Shown piece after piece: positions 61,705 through 64,000 of a DNA stretch of 64,000 nt. Source of the DNA: Nostoc sp. PCC 7107 (GTDB lineage: Bacteria; Cyanobacteriota; Cyanobacteriia; Cyanobacteriales; Nostocaceae). Location of the stretch: contig NC_019676.1 of NCBI RefSeq assembly GCF_000316625.1, forward strand, positions 4,606,501 to 4,670,500. Reading direction: 5' to 3'. Position 1 is the stretch's first letter. The number at the start of each line of letters is the position of its first letter. Made by a program: the position numbers and the translations under genes. The notes beneath the pieces are model-generated. The model saw only the letters and a program-made list of their open reading frames with translations. It was not told the origin of the DNA and did no database searches.

Positions 61705-62160
61705 TTAAGGTATAAAATCTGCGTCAAGAATCTGAGCTACAGAAAAAGGTGATTCTTGTGGGAATAGTTCTGATGGAAGTCGATATTTTCTGATGGTATC
61801 ATTTCTAGCATCTGTATAACAGTCTAGAAATACATCCTCTAAAACAGATTTTAAACTGGGACTATCTTCTAGAAGATAAATTATTTGTCGTCTTTGCTCA
61901 ACAATAGTATTACGCCACCCTCTGGCATTGTCATCTTTTTCTTCTATCCAGAATTGCAGTTTTAATAAATGTTCAATTAAGATTATTAGACGATTTTTAA
62001 GTTCTTTCTTTTCACTTCGCCCCATACTATCAATTTCTTCAATTAAATTCGCAATATCTAATTGTTCCAGTTTACCTTCCTGCAAAAGTTTAACTGTAGT
62101 TTGTATCCATAAGTAAAAATCTTGTTCATATAATGTTTTGTTAGTCTCAGAGGTCAACAT
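61705..62160 (-). CDS. DUF29 domain protein
   Basis: A 151-residue helical protein with the DUF29 pattern: LYEQDFYLWIQTTVKLLQEGKLEQLDIANLIEEIDSMGRSEKKELKNRLIILIEHLLKLQFW and W-R-N-T-I-V-E-Q-R. DUF29 proteins are found in large numbers in cyanobacteria, often in accessory regions, and their function is unknown. It is preceded by about 165 bp from flv3 and followed by the DUF2887 gene 85 bp on, same strand. No catalytic motif stands out. Confidence 0.88.
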   Translation of the reverse strand: MLTSETNKTLYEQDFYLWIQTTVKLLQEGKLEQLDIANLIEEIDSMGRSEKKELKNRLIILIEHLLKLQFWIEEKDDNARGWRNTIVEQRRQIIYLLEDSPSLKSVLEDVFLDCYTDARNDTIRKYRLPSELFPQESPFSVAQILDADFIP

Positions 62161-62327
62161 AAAAATTTCTCCTGACTCAACAGAATATTGATTACATTAT
62201 ATAGTGAATAAATATTAGCTATTTTATGGTATGCCCTAAAGCATGATAGCGATCGCACTTCCCCTAATTCTCAAAAGTGCGATCGCTATTCATTTTTTAC
62301 AAGTCCTCTGATGAGTATCAAAAAGTT

Positions 62328-64000
62328 TTAGTAGTGATTTCCTACTTTGCGATGATGCACAGCTGTCAGTGCTTCAGGTTTAGAAACTCGTCCACCGTTG
62401 ACGGTGCTGTATACCGCCCAGTGGTCGCCGCAGTCCATCCGGCTGACGACTTCGCATTCCATATATGCTAAAGCGTCGGCGAGGATGGGTGTACCATCTT
62501 CGGCGGGTTGGGTTCGCACACCTGCAAAGCGGTCTGCACCGGGGGCAAATCGTTTGAGGAAGTGGCGCATAAGTGTTTGATAATTGCCTTCTTCTAAGAT
62601 ATTTAACACGAAGCGATCGCCTACTTGCATTAATGATTCAATCGCCCGGTCTTTGGCGACTGCAATGGAGAATCCCAAGGGTTTGAAGCTGGCTTGCGCT
62701 ACCCAAGAAGCTAACATCGCGCTGGATACGTCGCCTTTTTTGGCGGTAATAATATATAGTCCGCCACTGAGTCTACCAAGGGCTTTATCTAAGTCTGCAC
62801 TCAGGGATTTCATCGCTTTGATACTGCGATCGCGTGTGACCCATTGCCCTAAGTCTGTGCCTGCTTCTTCACACTGCTTGTAAGTAATTTCGCTGGGGGA
62901 TTCACTAATTTGAATGACGGGGAATGCTACGTGCAGTCCTAACGCCCGGAATTTGTTCAACAGGGGATAAGTTGGTTCATCATTACCACCGCCAGTCTCA
63001 AATATACCGATGGCTTGTTTATCTTTGACTGAGCCTAAGACTGTGCTGAGTGCAGCTTGAGCAATGTTATCACCAGCCGATGGAGGCACACCAATTACTA
63101 TTCCCGAACAGCGCCCAACGAGTTCGCGTAATTCTTGTAAATCTGTTGCTGAACCTAAATCTACTATTTCTACAGCTACGCCAGTTTTGTTAATACCGTT
63201 AATTACTGCTTGCGCTAGGCGATCGCTATAACCGTATTCCGAAACGTAAAATAAACCAATGCTGGTTTCTGGTTTAGCTTGGGTCTGGCTCCAGTTACGG
63301 TAACGTTTGGTTAATTCCTCAACGTTGTGATAGAGTAACGGCCCGTGACCTGTAGCAATCATTTTAATCGCAGGCAATTCACCCATGCGCTTCATTGCAG
63401 ACAATACCGAGCGCGAATTTGGCCCCATCAGACATTCGTAGTAATATTTAAAATCAGCTTCTATAGTTTTTAAGTCTTCGTCAAATGTGGCATCGGAGCA
63501 GTAGTGCATTCCGAAAGCGTCGCAAGTAAAGAGAATTTGGTCTTTGTGGTCGAAGCTGAAGATTGTATCCGGCCAATGCAGGTTAGGTGCAATCACAAAT
63601 TCTATCTCGTGACCGTTACCTAAATCTATGCGATCGCCATTTTTGACAATTTGCCGTTTAAATGGCTGATGCACTAAGTCTTCCAAAAATTGAATTGCGA
63701 CTTTGGAAGCCACAACGGTAATTTCTGGAGCCATTTGTAACAAATCTTTTACTAAGCCGCTATGGTCAGGCTCAGTGTGGCTGACAATCAAATAATTAAT
63801 ATCTTGAGGATTAATCAACCCTGTCAGAGTATCAAAATACAGCTGGCGGAATTTCTCATGGGAGGTATCAACTAAGGCAATCTGCTCACCGCGAATCAAA
63901 AATGAGTTGTAGGTAGTACCATTTTGTAAACCAAACTCAATATCAAAGCGATCGCGATCCCAATCTAGAGAGCGAATTGCTGTTGTCTCTGGTGCAATTT
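62328..64000 (-). CDS. flv3: Diflavin flavoprotein Flv3, 5' end missing
   Basis: The O2-reducing partner of Flv1 in the Mehler-like reaction. The frame is open from the window edge (AIRSLDWDRDRFDIEFGLQNGTTYNSFLIRGEQ continues upstream of the first internal start), so about 20-30 N-terminal residues are missing. The diiron-binding motif is canonical: SHTEPDHSG (HxExDH), then FTCDAFGMHYC and ATGHGPLLY. A flavodoxin domain (ETSIGLFYVSEYGYSDRLAQAVINGI) and a C-terminal flavin reductase domain (ITAKKGDVSSAMLASWVAQASFKPLG) follow. Canonical ligands distinguish it from Flv1 at 51924. Flv4 also has canonical ligands, but the pairing with Flv1 in Anabaena gene order favours Flv3. Confidence 0.92.
   Translation of the reverse strand, partial: IAPETTAIRSLDWDRDRFDIEFGLQNGTTYNSFLIRGEQIALVDTSHEKFRQLYFDTLTGLINPQDINYLIVSHTEPDHSGLVKDLLQMAPEITVVASKVAIQFLEDLVHQPFKRQIVKNGDRIDLGNGHEIEFVIAPNLHWPDTIFSFDHKDQILFTCDAFGMHYCSDATFDEDLKTIEADFKYYYECLMGPNSRSVLSAMKRMGELPAIKMIATGHGPLLYHNVEELTKRYRNWSQTQAKPETSIGLFYVSEYGYSDRLAQAVINGINKTGVAVEIVDLGSATDLQELRELVGRCSGIVIGVPPSAGDNIAQAALSTVLGSVKDKQAIGIFETGGGNDEPTYPLLNKFRALGLHVAFPVIQISESPSEITYKQCEEAGTDLGQWVTRDRSIKAMKSLSADLDKALGRLSGGLYIITAKKGDVSSAMLASWVAQASFKPLGFSIAVAKDRAIESLMQVGDRFVLNILEEGNYQTLMRHFLKRFAPGADRFAGVRTQPAEDGTPILADALAYMECEVVSRMDCGDHWAVYSTVNGGRVSKPEALTAVHHRKVGNHY

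Overview
The window looks like chromosomal DNA of a filamentous, probably heterocyst-forming cyanobacterium (Nostoc/Anabaena group). The evidence is: very frequent HIP1 octamers (GCGATCGC); cytochrome c6; a SigC-like group 2 sigma factor; paired Flv1/Flv3 diflavin proteins; a kdp operon with the extra small gene kdpG and a KdpD that lacks its kinase half; and many heptanucleotide tandem repeats (STRR) and small inverted-repeat elements of the kind described in Nostocales. The genus is an inference. No rRNA, tRNA or CRISPR array was seen.

Layout. 0-7.5 kb: 3' part of a class A penicillin-binding protein, DUF1825 and DUF937 proteins, a MoaD/ThiS-like carrier, a TonB-dependent receptor, a TPR protein and petJ. 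7.8-12 kb: a PAS histidine kinase, a GNAT acetyltransferase and a SigC-like sigma factor. 12.7-23 kb: priA, an FAD monooxygenase, serS, gdhA, a carotenoid oxygenase and a BT1-type transporter, with MITE-like repeats in three of the gaps. 23-31 kb: a CHASE2 nucleotide cyclase beside a DUF928 gene, a Gfo/Idh/MocA oxidoreductase, a NADAR protein and a large GAF histidine kinase. 31-36.5 kb: a TIR-like/nucleotide-binding protein, a GT2 glycosyltransferase, a glutathionyl-hydroquinone reductase, an unknown protein and a SprT-like metalloprotein. 36.5-42.7 kb: kdpA-B-G-C-D. 43-47 kb: rseP, nth, rpsN, a small conserved protein and aat. 46.9-49.1 kb: two accessory genes, the second split by an IS630-type element. 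49-53.6 kb: Uma2, DUF3598, ftsX and flv1. 53.9-62.2 kb: an accessory island. 62.3-64 kb: flv3, cut by the window edge.

The most unusual part is the island between flv1 and flv3. It holds a decayed RelE-type toxin with its antitoxin, an orphan DUF433 antitoxin, an apparently intact PIN-domain toxin-antitoxin pair, a strictly periodic 42-bp (2 x 21) repeat block, a large NACHT-HEAT STAND ATPase whose reading frame joins that of a preceding membrane-helix protein through a single in-frame TGA, a DUF2887 (Rpn-like) protein and a DUF29 protein. This composition resembles a defence/conflict island, but no function is proven. Other points: heptamer repeats have entered or border coding sequences (inside priA, at the 3' end of the cyclase, at both ends of the GNAT-sigma gap and in the kdp operon); one MITE sits inside another repeat and shows a target duplication; and the CHASE2 cyclase carries guanylate-cyclase-like specificity residues.
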